Positions 8,914 through 18,093 of a stretch of 64,000 nucleotides of DNA are shown here, piece by piece (position 1 is the first letter of the stretch; each line of letters begins with the position of its first letter). A program made the translations under genes and the position numbers. Source of the stretch: Microscilla marina ATCC 23134 (GTDB lineage Bacteria; Bacteroidota; Bacteroidia; Cytophagales; Microscillaceae); the NCBI RefSeq assembly GCF_000169175.1, contig NZ_AAWS01000018.1, positions 1-64,000 on the forward strand, read 5' to 3'. A model generated the notes under the pieces. That model was not told the DNA's origin and made no database searches. It worked only from the letters and a program-made list of their open reading frames with translations.

Positions 8914-10659
8914 TTATTCCAAACGAATATTAGATATGCTTTCTCCGGTGGGAACCATCGGAAAAACATTGGTTTCTTTTTCTACCACTACCTCCAGCAA
9001 AAATGAGCCTTGGTGCGCCAGCATATTTTGCAAACCATCTGCTAGTTGGTCTCTTTGTTCTACCCGTTGGGCGCCAATGTGAAACGATTTGGCAAGTGCC
9101 ACAAAATCGGGGTTGACCATTTCGGTAAACGAATATCTTTTGTCGAAAAACAACTCTTGCCACTGGCGAACCATTCCTAAAAAACTATTATTCAGAATGA
9201 TTATCTTTACGGGTATTTGGTATTGCATCAGCGTACCCAACTCTTGGGCAGTCATCTGAAACCCCCCATCGCCTATAATTGCCACTACCTCACGGTCGGA
9301 ACGAGCAATTTTAGCACCCATTGCTGCAGGCAGGGCAAACCCCATGGTACCCAAACCCCCCGAAGTAATGTTGCTGTTGGGTTGGTCAAACTGGTAATAG
9401 CGACTGGCAATCATCTGATGTTGCCCTACATCGGTTACTATCACAGCTTTGCCTTTAGTTTGGTCAGACAAAGCCTGTACTACTTCCGCCATTTTTAGCT
9501 TAGGCGTGCTGGGCTGCATGGTTTTGCTTACCACTTTTTCATTTTCTACCTTTTGGCAATTATCAAACTCTTTGAGCCAATCTTGGTGAGCACGTGTTTT
9601 CACCAAAGGTAACAAGGCTTGCAAAGCTTCTTTGGCATCGCCTATGACAGGTACATCTGCTTTTACATTTTTGTCTATTTCGGCAGGGTCTATCTCTATA
9701 TGTATCACCTTGGCTTGTTGGGCGTAGCGGCTTAAATCACCAGTTACCCGATCGTCAAACCTCATGCCTACAGCAATGAGTAAATCAGCCTCATTGGTCT
9801 TTACGTTGGGTCCATAGTTGCCGTGCATGCCCAAAAAGCCCACATACAGAGGATGATGGGTAGAAAACGACGACAGCCCAAGCAAGGTACTGGCTACCGG
9901 AATCCCGGTTTTTTCTACAAAAGTTTGCAAATCCTGTTCTGCTTCGGCAAGTGACACTCCCTGACCCATCAATATCATTGGCTTTTGCGCTTGATTGATG
10001 AGTTGAGCAGCTTGCAAAATCTGTCCCTGGTTAAGCTGAGGAATGGGGCGGTAGCTCCTTATTTTTTCGCATTTTTTATACTCAAAATCAAGTACACCAA
10101 ACTGCGCATCTTTGGTAATGTCAATCAATACTGGTCCAGGTCGTCCGTTTTGAGCGATGTAAAATGCCTTGGCTATAGTGGCAGGTATTTCTTCGGCACG
10201 AGTCACCTGAAAATTCCACTTAGTCACTGGGTTAGAGATACCTATGATGTCGGTTTCCTGAAAAGCATCACTGCCCAGCAAGTGGCTTGCCACCTGCCCG
10301 GTGATACATACCAAAGGTGTGGAGTCTATTTGTGCATCGGCAATACCTGTGATGAGGTTAGTAGCACCTGGGCCAGAGGTAGCAAAGCAAACTCCGGCTT
10401 TTTTTGCCAAACGAGCATACCCTTGAGCCGCATGGGTAGCTCCCTGTTCATGGCGGGTCAGTATATGGTTTACCTGGTCGGTATAATGATACAAAGAATC
10501 GTATACTGGCATAATGGCGCCTCCCGGATAACCAAAAATGGTATCTACACCTTCGGCAAGCAGCGATAATATGAGCGCTTCGGCTCCGCTTACCTTTCGG
10601 GGGCTGGTATGGGATTTTTCTCCTGCTGGAGTAGCTACTTTTTGAGCTTGTGCATTCAT
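8914..10659 (-). CDS. ilvB: Acetolactate synthase large (catalytic) subunit
   Basis: 581 residues. This ThDP-, FAD- and Mg-dependent enzyme condenses two pyruvates, or pyruvate with 2-oxobutanoate, at the first shared step of the branched-chain pathway. The catalytic ThDP glutamate is E71 in RHEQGATHAAQGYAR. The middle FAD-binding domain and the C-terminal ThDP/Mg motif (IIGDGGFQMTAQE through NNSFLGMVRQW) are complete. A 25-residue N-terminal extension is low-complexity. It lies 127 bases downstream of ilvD. Confidence 0.97.
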   Translation of the reverse strand: MNAQAQKVATPAGEKSHTSPRKVSGAEALILSLLAEGVDTIFGYPGGAIMPVYDSLYHYTDQVNHILTRHEQGATHAAQGYARLAKKAGVCFATSGPGATNLITGIADAQIDSTPLVCITGQVASHLLGSDAFQETDIIGISNPVTKWNFQVTRAEEIPATIAKAFYIAQNGRPGPVLIDITKDAQFGVLDFEYKKCEKIRSYRPIPQLNQGQILQAAQLINQAQKPMILMGQGVSLAEAEQDLQTFVEKTGIPVASTLLGLSSFSTHHPLYVGFLGMHGNYGPNVKTNEADLLIAVGMRFDDRVTGDLSRYAQQAKVIHIEIDPAEIDKNVKADVPVIGDAKEALQALLPLVKTRAHQDWLKEFDNCQKVENEKVVSKTMQPSTPKLKMAEVVQALSDQTKGKAVIVTDVGQHQMIASRYYQFDQPNSNITSGGLGTMGFALPAAMGAKIARSDREVVAIIGDGGFQMTAQELGTLMQYQIPVKIIILNNSFLGMVRQWQELFFDKRYSFTEMVNPDFVALAKSFHIGAQRVEQRDQLADGLQNMLAHQGSFLLEVVVEKETNVFPMVPTGESISNIRLE

Positions 10660-10785
10660 GGGGTTTGTTGTTTTAAATTAGTTGATAGTCAGTAGTTAGT
10701 AGTCAGGAGCCTCTGAAGTCAAGAGCTATTTCTTCATTCTTAAGTAAACCAGCTCCCGACTACAGGTTATCTACTCCCGACTAGC

Positions 10786-12462
10786 CTATTCATCCGTTAC
10801 ACAGCCCTCCGAGGCCGACGAAACAGTACGGGCATATTTGCCTAAAATTCCACGGGTAAAGCGCGATTCTGGTGCTTGCCATTGGGCGCGTCGTTGGGCT
10901 ATTTCTTCCTCTGATAAGTGCGCCACCATTTGGTTGTCTACCGCATCAATCGTGATTCGATCGCCATCCTTAAGCAAGGCAATCAAGCCACCTTCCTGTG
11001 CTTCAGGGCACACGTGTCCCACTACAAAACCGTGTGAACCACCCGAAAACCTACCATCTGTAATCAATGCCACGCTATTGCCCAGCCCGGCACCCATTAT
11101 TGCAGAGGTAGGCTTGAGCATTTCAGGCATTCCCGGACCACCCTTGGGGCCTTCGTACCTAATGACTACCACGTGCCCAGCTTTTACTTCTCCGTCCTGA
11201 ATACCTTTGATAGCCTCAAACTCTCCGTCGTACACCTTGGCAGTACCTTCAAATTTTTCTCCCTCTTTGCCCGTAATTTTAGCTACTGCCCCTTGTGTGG
11301 CCAGGTTGCCAAATAACACTTGTAAATGTCCCTGAGGTTTTAGAGGTTGGCTTATTGGGAACAGCACGTCCTGATCGTCTTTTACCGGAGCAATGTTAGC
11401 AAGATTCTCAGCAAGCGTTTTGCCCGTTACCGTCAAACAATCACCGTGTAGCAATCCCTCGTCCAGCAATAGCTTCATTACAGCAGGGGTGCCACCAATG
11501 GTGTGCAAGTCTTCCATCAAGTACTTTCCACTAGGCTTGAGATTTGCCAAATAAGGAGTTTTGTCGCTGATACGTTGAAAATCTTCCAGGCTTAGATCCA
11601 CCTCAGCAGCTTTGGCAATGGCAATCATGTGCAGCACCGCATTGGTAGAGCCTCCCATGACCATGATCATTGTCAAGGCATTTTCAAAAGCTTTTTTGGT
11701 CAATATGTCGAGGGGTTTGATGTCCTCTTCGAGCAGCTTTCTCATAGCTTTGCCCGCATCTATACATTCTTGTTGTTTTTCAGGGCTTTGGGCGGGATTA
11801 GAGGCTCCATAAGGTAAGCCCAATCCAATAGCTTCTATCACTGTTGCCATCGTGTTGGCAGTATACATACCGCCACAAGCTCCTGCACCAGGGCAAGAGT
11901 TTTGGATAATTCCTTGATAATCTTCTTCATTCAAACTTCCGTTAAAACGCTGTCCGAGTGCTTCAAAGGCAGACACAATATTGAGTTTTTGACCTTTGTG
12001 ACAGCCTGACCTGATGCTTCCGCCGTAAACAAGCAGTCCAGGACGGTTCAAACGCGCCAGAGCCATCATAGCTCCCGGCATGTTTTTGTCGCAACCCACT
12101 ACAGCAAGTATCCCATCGTACCATTGAGCCTGCACTACAGTCTCTATCGAGTCGGCGATAATGTCGCGTGAAGGCAACGAAAAACGCATTCCTTCGGTAC
12201 CGTTAGATATTCCGTCGCTTACGCCTATAGTATGGAATACCAACCCTACCAAGTCTGCTTCTTTAGTACCTTTTTTGGTTTCCAAGGCCAGATCATTGAG
12301 GTGCATGTTGCAGGTATTGCCCTCATAACCAGTACTTACTATGCCTATTTGAGGCTTGCTCATATCCTCTTTAGTAAGCCCTATGCCATACAGCATTGCT
12401 TGAGAGGCTGGTTGGGTTACATCCTGAGTAATTCGTCGGCTGTATTTGTTCAAAACTGTCAT
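10786..12462 (-). CDS. ilvD: Dihydroxy-acid dehydratase
   Basis: 558 residues from the ATG at 12462 ([10 protein letters not shown]). A longer frame runs back to 12660, but it would overlap ilvE and add 66 residues unlike the family, and GAAGAG sits just before 12462, so the shorter start is preferred. The enzyme dehydrates dihydroxy acids to the 2-oxo acids of Val, Leu and Ile synthesis with an Fe-S cluster. Cluster and metal ligands are visible in [12 protein letters not shown] and [16 protein letters not shown], and the C-terminal [19 protein letters not shown] segment is intact. It lies 110 bases behind ilvE. Confidence 0.96.
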   Translation of the reverse strand: MTVLNKYSRRITQDVTQPASQAMLYGIGLTKEDMSKPQIGIVSTGYEGNTCNMHLNDLALETKKGTKEADLVGLVFHTIGVSDGISNGTEGMRFSLPSRDIIADSIETVVQAQWYDGILAVVGCDKNMPGAMMALARLNRPGLLVYGGSIRSGCHKGQKLNIVSAFEALGQRFNGSLNEEDYQGIIQNSCPGAGACGGMYTANTMATVIEAIGLGLPYGASNPAQSPEKQQECIDAGKAMRKLLEEDIKPLDILTKKAFENALTMIMVMGGSTNAVLHMIAIAKAAEVDLSLEDFQRISDKTPYLANLKPSGKYLMEDLHTIGGTPAVMKLLLDEGLLHGDCLTVTGKTLAENLANIAPVKDDQDVLFPISQPLKPQGHLQVLFGNLATQGAVAKITGKEGEKFEGTAKVYDGEFEAIKGIQDGEVKAGHVVVIRYEGPKGGPGMPEMLKPTSAIMGAGLGNSVALITDGRFSGGSHGFVVGHVCPEAQEGGLIALLKDGDRITIDAVDNQMVAHLSEEEIAQRRAQWQAPESRFTRGILGKYARTVSSASEGCVTDE

Positions 12463-12572
12463 AACTCTTCGTTTGAAACTATCTGTTAGCGTGTGTTTTT
12501 TGTTAGCTGCAAGGAGCGAGCTACTGGGCATCACAGAGCCCCGGTAGCTTGAAACTTGTCCCTTGTAGCCTT

Positions 12573-13460
12573 TTATATAATCGTATAAGTTTGGAAGTTT
12601 TCTTTTCTTACGTGTTGTTGGTATTCTTGCTGTAGTTGATAGCCCAGCGAATCTTCCCAATGTACTGGAAAGTGATAGTCATCGATAGACTTGATGCCAG
12701 CTACTTCGCTTGCGGTTCCTGTAAAAAATGCGCTATCGGCTTGTTGGAGTGTTTCAGGTTTGCAGTGTTGTTCGAAAACTTCTATGCCGTTTTCGCGGGC
12801 AAGGTCTATGATGGTGGCGCGGGTGATGCCAGGTAAAATATTGCCCAAAGGAGGAGTGTATAATTTGCCGTCTTTTTCGTAGAAGAAATTTTGCCCTGAC
12901 CCTTCGGCAACAAAACCGTTCATATCACAAAGCAAGGCTTCATCAAACCCTTTTTGTTTGGCTTCCTGGGTGGCAAGTATTGAGTTGGCGTACATTCCGC
13001 TCAATTTTACTTCCATCGGAAAAGCTTTGGGGTTGGGGCGTTGATACGACGATAACATTACGCGGCAGGTATCATCTCCAAGGTACTTTTCCCAAGCCCA
13101 AGCCATCATTACCAAGTGAGAGGTTTTGGCAGGAGCCAATGACATTTCGTCGCCCATAAATACCAGTGGACGTATATAAGCATCTTTTAACTCGTTTTTT
13201 TCTAACAAAAGATAAGCAATGTTAGTAAGCTCTTCTGTAGAATAATTGAAAGGCATGTGCATGCGTTCGGCAGATCGCTTGAGGCGCTCAAAGTGAGCTT
13301 TTGCCTTAAATATGGCGGTGCTACCTTCCAGGGTTTTATAAGCCCTTATGCCTTCGAAAACTCCATTGCCATAATGCAATGTTTGACTCTTGATACTACA
13401 TTGACTATTACGGGAATTGATAAACTCACCATCGTGGAATATTATTTTGTGCCTGTTCAT
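12573..13460 (-). CDS. ilvE: Branched-chain amino acid aminotransferase
   Basis: 295 residues of the class IV PLP aminotransferase fold. The PLP lysine is K152 in [24 protein letters not shown] near residue 30 and the phosphate-binding GNILPGITR segment are typical of BCAT. It interconverts Leu, Ile and Val with their 2-oxo acids using glutamate. It is the first enzyme gene of the operon. Its leader region carries two attenuator-like terminators with Leu/Ile/Val-rich leader peptides, so its expression is probably tied to branched-chain aminoacyl-tRNA supply. Confidence 0.96.
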   Translation of the reverse strand: MNRHKIIFHDGEFINSRNSQCSIKSQTLHYGNGVFEGIRAYKTLEGSTAIFKAKAHFERLKRSAERMHMPFNYSTEELTNIAYLLLEKNELKDAYIRPLVFMGDEMSLAPAKTSHLVMMAWAWEKYLGDDTCRVMLSSYQRPNPKAFPMEVKLSGMYANSILATQEAKQKGFDEALLCDMNGFVAEGSGQNFFYEKDGKLYTPPLGNILPGITRATIIDLARENGIEVFEQHCKPETLQQADSAFFTGTASEVAGIKSIDDYHFPVHWEDSLGYQLQQEYQQHVRKENFQTYTII

Positions 13461-13501
13461 TTTTACGGTATTTTGTAGTGTATTATTTCTGACTTACTTA
13501 T

Positions 13502-13534
13502 AAAAAAAAGCCTTTCTCTTCGTGAGAAAGGCTT
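13502..13534 (-). terminator. Attenuator terminator 2, directly before ilvE
   Basis: On the minus strand GCCTTTCTC pairs perfectly with GAGAAAGGC around a 5-base loop and is followed by eight T residues, 42 bases before the ilvE start. The stem's 5' arm (CTTTCTCA) can instead pair over 8 bp with TGAGGAAG, which overlaps the stop codon of leader peptide 2. A small hairpin (13534-13550) lies between. Position and structure fit an attenuator. Confidence 0.85.
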
Positions 13535-13561
13535 CGTATTTTATATACGAATGCTGCTTCC

Positions 13562-13627
13562 TCAATTAAAGTAGAGAATAATAATAATGACTAGAATTAG
13601 TAGAGAAATACAGACGCAGTGTATCAT
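13562..13627 (-). CDS. Leader peptide 2 of the ilv operon (21 aa)
   Basis: ATG at 13627, TGA at 13562-13564. The 21-residue product has residues 9-18 LLILVIIIIL and 13 Leu, Ile or Val residues in all, with four consecutive ATT isoleucine codons. It ends 28 bases before the terminator stem that precedes ilvE. Such density of the pathway's end products in a short frame right before a terminator is the hallmark of ribosome-mediated attenuation: starved ribosomes stall in the run and let the RNA fold the antiterminator. The region before the start is extremely AT-rich with no clear Shine-Dalgarno, as is usual in this phylum. Recognised from sequence alone. Confidence 0.8.
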   Translation of the reverse strand: MIHCVCISLLILVIIIILYFN

Positions 13628-13671
13628 TATATTATAATATTTTTAATATATAGTTTAAATCTATGTGATAT

Positions 13672-13705
13672 AAAAAAAGCTGTTTTTACGTGGGTAAAAA
13701 CAGCT
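13672..13705 (-). terminator. Attenuator terminator 1 of the ilv operon
   Basis: On the minus strand a 12-bp perfect stem (AGCTGTTTTTAC with GTAAAAACAGCT) around a CCAC loop is followed by seven T residues. It comes 22 bases after the stop of leader peptide 1 and before leader peptide 2. Its 5' arm and loop (TTTTACCC) can pair with GGGTGAAA inside leader 1, a possible antiterminator. Confidence 0.85.
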
Positions 13706-13726
13706 CTTTGTTAATTTTTTGTATGT

Positions 13727-13813
13727 TTACAATTGACAAAGCCATTTCACCCCTGGTCGGTTAATAATGACCAGGATAATAATCAGGTTAACAATGACTA
13801 AGTAATTTTGCAT
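13727..13813 (-). CDS. Leader peptide 1 of the ilv operon (28 aa)
   Basis: ATG at 13813, TAA at 13727-13729. Residues 5-17 read LVIVNLIIILVII, giving 12 Leu, Ile or Val in 13 positions. Codons 14-15 (CTGGTC, with the preceding C) can pair with GACCAGG at codons 19-21, forming a hairpin that a stalled ribosome would block. The freed GGGTGAAA could then pair with the 5' side of terminator 1. This gives the classic 1:2, 2:3, 3:4 arrangement. No significant gene product is expected other than the act of translation. It starts about 115 bases downstream of the amine oxidase gene on the same strand. A possible -7 box (TAAAGTTTG) lies near 13872-13880 on the minus strand. Confidence 0.8.
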   Translation of the reverse strand: MQNYLVIVNLIIILVIINRPGVKWLCQL

Positions 13814-13928
13814 TTTTCTTTGTTTGTTAAAATTTGATAGTTCTAATAACAGGGAAAAGATTCCAAGGATCAAACTTTAGTCGTAATTTTTTTTGAGAAT
13901 ATCAATATAGTGCAAGCGTGTGTTAATA

Positions 13929-15263
13929 TCATTCAAAAAGTTCTATCGATTCTACGACTTCCTTCACGGCACGGTAGCCGGTTTCTAATGCCCCATGAAC
14001 AGTCCCTAAATGCCCCCAGGCGTTGGTAGCTTCTCCGGCAAAGAATATTTTATCATCTATGGGTTCTGCCAAACTAATACGTTCAGGTTCGGAGTTGAGG
14101 GCAGGATAGGAGTAAGCCCCTTTAATGTATGGTTCTTTGCTCCAGTCCATAATATAGCTATCCACCAGGTTGTCGGTGGCTTTGCGTTCACCATAAAACT
14201 CGTCCAGTTCGTGCAGTGCTACATATACCGCTTGTTCGCCCAGACTACTTAGGTATTCGGCATTTTCGCCGTTGACAAAAGCAGTCAATACGTGGTCTTG
14301 TGTGTCTTTGCCTATGCCAGTAGCCCAAAACTCAGGCACTTGCCCTCCCGGAAATATAGAAACCATATCTTCTTGCCAAAACCTTTCTTTAAACTTTAGA
14401 ATAATTTTCATCCCTGCATCCATGCCTATAGTATCTATAGCTTTTTGTTTTTCTTTGTCGAAGGCGGGCAAAAAAGCAATATCACCTGCCTTGAGCACGC
14501 TTAGAGGCACTGTTACAATTACTTTATTGGCTGTATACTGTCCTTTCTTGGTGTCTATCTCTATGAGTTCTTTGGTAGTATCTACCATTACCACCGGGCT
14601 ATTGAGCTGCACCTTGGGCAGTACATCGGCAAAAGTGGCTTTGAGTACTTCGTTGTAACAACCATTCTTCATGGCAAAATTAGACTCACCCGAAGACCAC
14701 TTTCTGTCGGCCTGTGCCATACTTAGTACTCCCAGGCGTTGGTTAGAGGTGCCATATTCGTTGCCATACCAGGCGTTGATTACGTGGTGGTATTGTTCGG
14801 GTACTTTGAGGCGTTTTATATAATCAGCCACTGACACTTCTTCGTGGTCGTACTCTTCCCAGTTTAGAGTAAATTTATCTACCCTTTCGTAGCTCTCGGC
14901 GTTTTGCATTTCTTTGAGACTAAGTACTTTATCTTCTATCTTGTAGAAGGTAGTACCGTATTTGATGGGGCTAATTACTTCTTTTTGCTGGGCTTGTATT
15001 AGTTCGTACCAGGCAGATTTTCGCCCGTGAATTTCTTCTGCCCCCAGTTCTATCGGAAAGTCTGCAAAACCCTCAAGGGCTCTTATTCGTCCGCCTATCA
15101 CCTGCGAAGCTTCCAATATGGTGTATTCAATGCCGCTTTTTCCTAAGATATGCCCGGCAGTAAGTCCTGCTATTCCGGCGCCAATAATAATCACGCGTCC
15201 ATCCCAGGGTTTTTCCAGTGAGAACCCGTTTTTGATGGCAGGCAAAATTTCATTTCTGTACAT
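13929..15263 (-). CDS. Flavin-containing amine oxidase (monoamine oxidase-like)
   Basis: 444 residues from the ATG at 15263; a TTG start nine codons earlier is less likely. The FAD dinucleotide fold is clear: GAGIAG at 28-33, then LEASQVIGGR, the usual E-x(5-6)-GGR ribose-contacting segment. The C-terminal FAD motif KIFFAGEATNAWGHLGTVHGA is also present. The family (plant polyamine oxidase, MAO, LSD1 type) oxidises primary, secondary or polyamines to aldehydes with release of H2O2. No signal peptide is evident, so it is probably cytoplasmic. The substrate is not determinable. It lies upstream of the ilv leader on the same strand without a visible terminator between. Confidence 0.88.
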   Translation of the reverse strand: MYRNEILPAIKNGFSLEKPWDGRVIIIGAGIAGLTAGHILGKSGIEYTILEASQVIGGRIRALEGFADFPIELGAEEIHGRKSAWYELIQAQQKEVISPIKYGTTFYKIEDKVLSLKEMQNAESYERVDKFTLNWEEYDHEEVSVADYIKRLKVPEQYHHVINAWYGNEYGTSNQRLGVLSMAQADRKWSSGESNFAMKNGCYNEVLKATFADVLPKVQLNSPVVMVDTTKELIEIDTKKGQYTANKVIVTVPLSVLKAGDIAFLPAFDKEKQKAIDTIGMDAGMKIILKFKERFWQEDMVSIFPGGQVPEFWATGIGKDTQDHVLTAFVNGENAEYLSSLGEQAVYVALHELDEFYGERKATDNLVDSYIMDWSKEPYIKGAYSYPALNSEPERISLAEPIDDKIFFAGEATNAWGHLGTVHGALETGYRAVKEVVESIELFE

Positions 15264-15650
15264 ATATGAGTTTTTGATTACTGTTCCCAAGCTTGCCCTG
15301 AGTGCATGGATTAACCAATGACAAATGGTGACAAGCCTTGGTATTTCAATTTAAAAAATGATCATCAAAATCATAAATTATATAACAAAAACATCCTGCT
15401 GACCAGACAAGAGAGAAATCTGGTGATGTTTACTTTTCATATAAAAGATGGATGTTACGCTGCCTTAAAGTTTGGTGAGGGTGGTTAAAAAAAACATATT
15501 ATATTGAATTCTTTGCTCGATCAGGAGTGGTTTGATAATTTTTTAAGGCATATTTGTTTAGAAATCGAGTCATTTTTTTTATTTTAGGAGCAACAGATAC
15601 TTTCAGCTAGTTTTTTATTTACCTTAACTTTCAAGAGATACATCATACTC
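15264..15650. other. Intergenic region between divergent genes
   Basis: It separates the amine oxidase gene (minus) from the SiaB-like gene (plus) and must hold promoters for both. No repeat, hairpin or small gene stands out. Confidence 0.4.
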
Positions 15651-16217
15651 ATGAGTTCAGAACAGGTTAAACAATACAACGAAGACCAGGATTTTGATTT
15701 TTTTGCTTATCAGGCGCAGCTTGAGCGGGAGAACCTAATGCTTTCTTACAAAGGACCTTTAACAGATGTGTTGTTGGCAGAGCTAAGCCGCGATATTAGA
15801 GAAAAACTCAAGGATAGCCGCAGGGTAGGAAAAAAAGTGTTTTCTGTTTTTATGGAGTTGACCCAAAACGTACTATATTATTCTAAAGAAGTCAACCACT
15901 TTGGCGATCGTGATAGAGTAGGTACAGTGGTTATTTTGCAATATGATGATCACTATCAGGTGATTACCGGAAACATGGTGAGGCGTGAGGCAGCTCCTTT
16001 GTTGCTCGATAAATGGAAAACAGTAACTTCTCTTGATCGTGAAGCGTTGCGTGAGTATAAACGCAAATTACGCGATGCCCCCTCAGAGGGAGAAAGCAAA
16101 GGTGCAGGTATTGGGTTGGTTCAAGTAGCGCTCACCTCCGATGATCTGGAAATGAAAATAAAACACTTAAGCAATGAGTATTCGTTTTTTGCCTTGTTTG
16201 TAAATATAAAGAAATAG
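15651..16217 (+). CDS. SiaB-family (DUF6272) kinase-like protein
   Basis: 188 residues with a degenerate GHKL-type ATPase fold. An N-box-like segment (FMELTQNVLYYSKE) is at about 66-79 and a G-box-like segment (SKGAGIGLVQVAL) at about 149-161. This pattern matches the SiaB family, whose Pseudomonas member acts with the SiaA phosphatase and the SiaC phosphoacceptor to control a diguanylate cyclase. No siaC or cyclase gene adjoins it here. A SpoIIE-type phosphatase is encoded 40 kb away (56857). It is a soluble, stand-alone signalling protein; kinase activity is inferred from the family only. Confidence 0.75.
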   Translation: MSSEQVKQYNEDQDFDFFAYQAQLERENLMLSYKGPLTDVLLAELSRDIREKLKDSRRVGKKVFSVFMELTQNVLYYSKEVNHFGDRDRVGTVVILQYDDHYQVITGNMVRREAAPLLLDKWKTVTSLDREALREYKRKLRDAPSEGESKGAGIGLVQVALTSDDLEMKIKHLSNEYSFFALFVNIKK

Positions 16218-16235
16218 ATGCGTTGAATGTACTTA

Positions 16236-16527
16236 GGAACATGTTCGCCCCGTAAACGGGATTTCGGGCATAGCCCTCAACAATAACCCCGATAAGAAAT
16301 CGGGACTTTGAAGCTGTCCGGTTTAGAATAAATTAGCTTCGCAGAGCTTGAACTTCGTTCTGCGGTTCTCATTACTGCCTTTTGTTATTTTTATTGCCCA
16401 TAGCGATGCTATGGACGCAAAAATCGATGGCTAAAGCTTCGCTTTGCCGAGCTCTGCCAAAGGCTAAATGCCGCAGTCAGCTTTGAGCCTTTAACCAAAA
16501 TCTGGACACCTATTTTGAACACGTTCC
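16236..16527. repeat. Inverted-end element R, copy 1
   Basis: It begins GGAACATGTTC and ends with the near reverse complement GAACACGTTCC, and is flanked by TTA (16233-16235) and TTA (16528-16530). An internal block (tagcgatgctatgg ... gccgagctctgcc) matches R copy 3 at 49955-50025. It contains no gene. The right TTA is shared with the adjoining MITE copy A. Confidence 0.65.
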
Positions 16528-16530
16528 TTA

Positions 16531-16690
16531 GTGATCTTTCATAAATAATTTGAGCCATTAAAGTGTATCTATTGCCCTCATTCTTCTCAAAAAAAAAAGC
16601 TTCATAGCTTTGGCTATGCACCGTTTTTTTTGAATCGTCTGAGAACAATATATTTTCTTGAATTGGCACATCTTATTTTTTCCAGATCAC
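16531..16690 (-). mobile_element. MITE-like element, copy A (160 bp)
   Basis: Ends GTGATCT/AGATCAC, with TTA direct repeats at 16528-16530 and 16691-16693. The whole element is an imperfect palindrome with an inner CATAGC/GCTATG hairpin and A/T runs. Five more copies lie in this window. It carries no transposase. Orientation is opposite to copies C-F. Confidence 0.85.
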
Positions 16691-16755
16691 TTATATAAAA
16701 GCAGGTGATGGTGTCAAAAGACTCTTTCACCTACTTTTGTATCTTTTAGTCATTT

Positions 16756-17061
16756 CTAAGCGTTTGTTTGTTCAGCAGGCACCAACACTTCTGTCAGTTC
16801 GCTGATATCAATCTCTTCCAACATTTCTTCTTCGTCAAATATACCTAAAGAAATAGCAAAACGGCTCAGCCTAAAATATTGGTAAGGCGCCAGGTCGTCA
16901 TTGTCTATTTCGGCAAGCTTACAACCATATACTCCCCCTTGAGCCATCATTTTGGCAATTTCTACAATATGGTATTTTTTTCCCTTTTTAACCCAACGGC
17001 TGGTAGGAACTTCGTTTGGTCGGTTAGTATCATCTATACAAACCACTTCAATATTGGTCAT
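16756..17061 (-). CDS. Conserved small protein of unknown function
   Basis: 101 residues, acidic (an EEEMLEEID run near residue 75), with no signal or membrane segment. It opens MTNIEVVCIDDTNRP, followed by a segment resembling a short beta-barrel (VKKGKKYHIVEIAKM). Its coding quality and its position 36 bases downstream of the CobW-type gene on the same strand suggest a real, co-transcribed gene. I do not recognise the family. Confidence 0.7.
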   Translation of the reverse strand: MTNIEVVCIDDTNRPNEVPTSRWVKKGKKYHIVEIAKMMAQGGVYGCKLAEIDNDDLAPYQYFRLSRFAISLGIFDEEEMLEEIDISELTEVLVPAEQTNA

Positions 17062-17097
17062 AGCGTATGTATTATTTTTTTGCGAAACTATCTATAA

Positions 17098-18093
17098 TTA
17101 AATTTTTGCAAAATACGACTTATCTAAGCAAGAATTGAGTCTTCGCTGCAGAATTTTTTCGTTCAAACTATTTCCTATAAAGACTATTTTACTTGTAGGT
17201 GTTTGGTTTTCATCCCAAGTGCTCCCTTCCTCAAAAACAAATTGGTTCTTCACCGATTGAAACACTACTTTTTTCTCCTTGTTGGCAAAGTGCAACACTC
17301 CCTTGATGCGATAAATACCTTTGCTTTGTACGTGCAGTAATTGATAAATCCACATTTTAAACTTGTCTTCATCAAAGGGGGCATCAAAAGAAAAACTATG
17401 TGACACCAACTGGGCATGGTGGTGCAAAAGAGGGCGTATTTGTTGGGTTTTTTGTTCTATGGTAGCAGTTTGGTGTGCTTTGATTGTCAGTAGGTCAATG
17501 CCCTCAAATTGGGCAAAAGCCCCCGCTACTACTTGGGCATACGGGTTAATTTGATTGGCAGTTTGTTGTATTTGGCTCAGCTGAGTTTCTGAGACCTGGT
17601 CTGCCTTGTTGAGCAATAATACATCAGCAAAAGCAATTTGTTGAGCGGCTACGTCATCATTACTTGCCAGGGTTGCTTCAAGGTGAGCCGCATCTACCAA
17701 ACAAAGGGTGCTATCGAGCTCAAAGCGGTTTTGTACTTTCATGTCAGACACAAAAGCGGCCGCTACCCCGGCAGGATCAGCCACGCCAGTGGTCTCGATA
17801 ATTAAATGGTCAAAGTCCTGAAATTTGTCTACCAAATGGCGCAACACTTTGCCTAGTTCTACATTGAGCGTACAACAAATACAACCATTGGCGAGTTCAA
17901 AAATACCGTCTCCGGCACCCACCACCAACTCATGGTCTATAGGTACTTTTCCAAACTCATTTTCTATAATAGCAAATTTGGTTTGGGGGTGTTGGGCTAT
18001 CAAACGGTTGAGCAAGGTGGTTTTACCCGCTCCCAAAAATCCGGTAATAATGGTGACAGGTGTTTTGGCGTGTGTATGGTCTTTTGTAGTCAT
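17098..18093 (-). CDS. CobW/COG0523 GTPase (metallochaperone family)
   Basis: 331 residues from ATG 18093; another in-frame ATG at 18144 would add 17 residues. G3E GTPase features are clear: Walker A GFLGAGKT at 18-25, the metal-binding CxCC in ANGCICCTLN, and the guanine motif LLNKAD. The C-terminal CobW_C domain ends RRLNSCLDKSYF. Family members deliver Zn, Co or other metals to client enzymes using GTP. The His-containing start (DHTHAK) is typical of Zn-linked members. The metal is not certain. A decayed copy of its last codons lies between the two giant genes (24488-24556). Confidence 0.92.
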   Translation of the reverse strand: MTTKDHTHAKTPVTIITGFLGAGKTTLLNRLIAQHPQTKFAIIENEFGKVPIDHELVVGAGDGIFELANGCICCTLNVELGKVLRHLVDKFQDFDHLIIETTGVADPAGVAAAFVSDMKVQNRFELDSTLCLVDAAHLEATLASNDDVAAQQIAFADVLLLNKADQVSETQLSQIQQTANQINPYAQVVAGAFAQFEGIDLLTIKAHQTATIEQKTQQIRPLLHHHAQLVSHSFSFDAPFDEDKFKMWIYQLLHVQSKGIYRIKGVLHFANKEKKVVFQSVKNQFVFEEGSTWDENQTPTSKIVFIGNSLNEKILQRRLNSCLDKSYFAKI

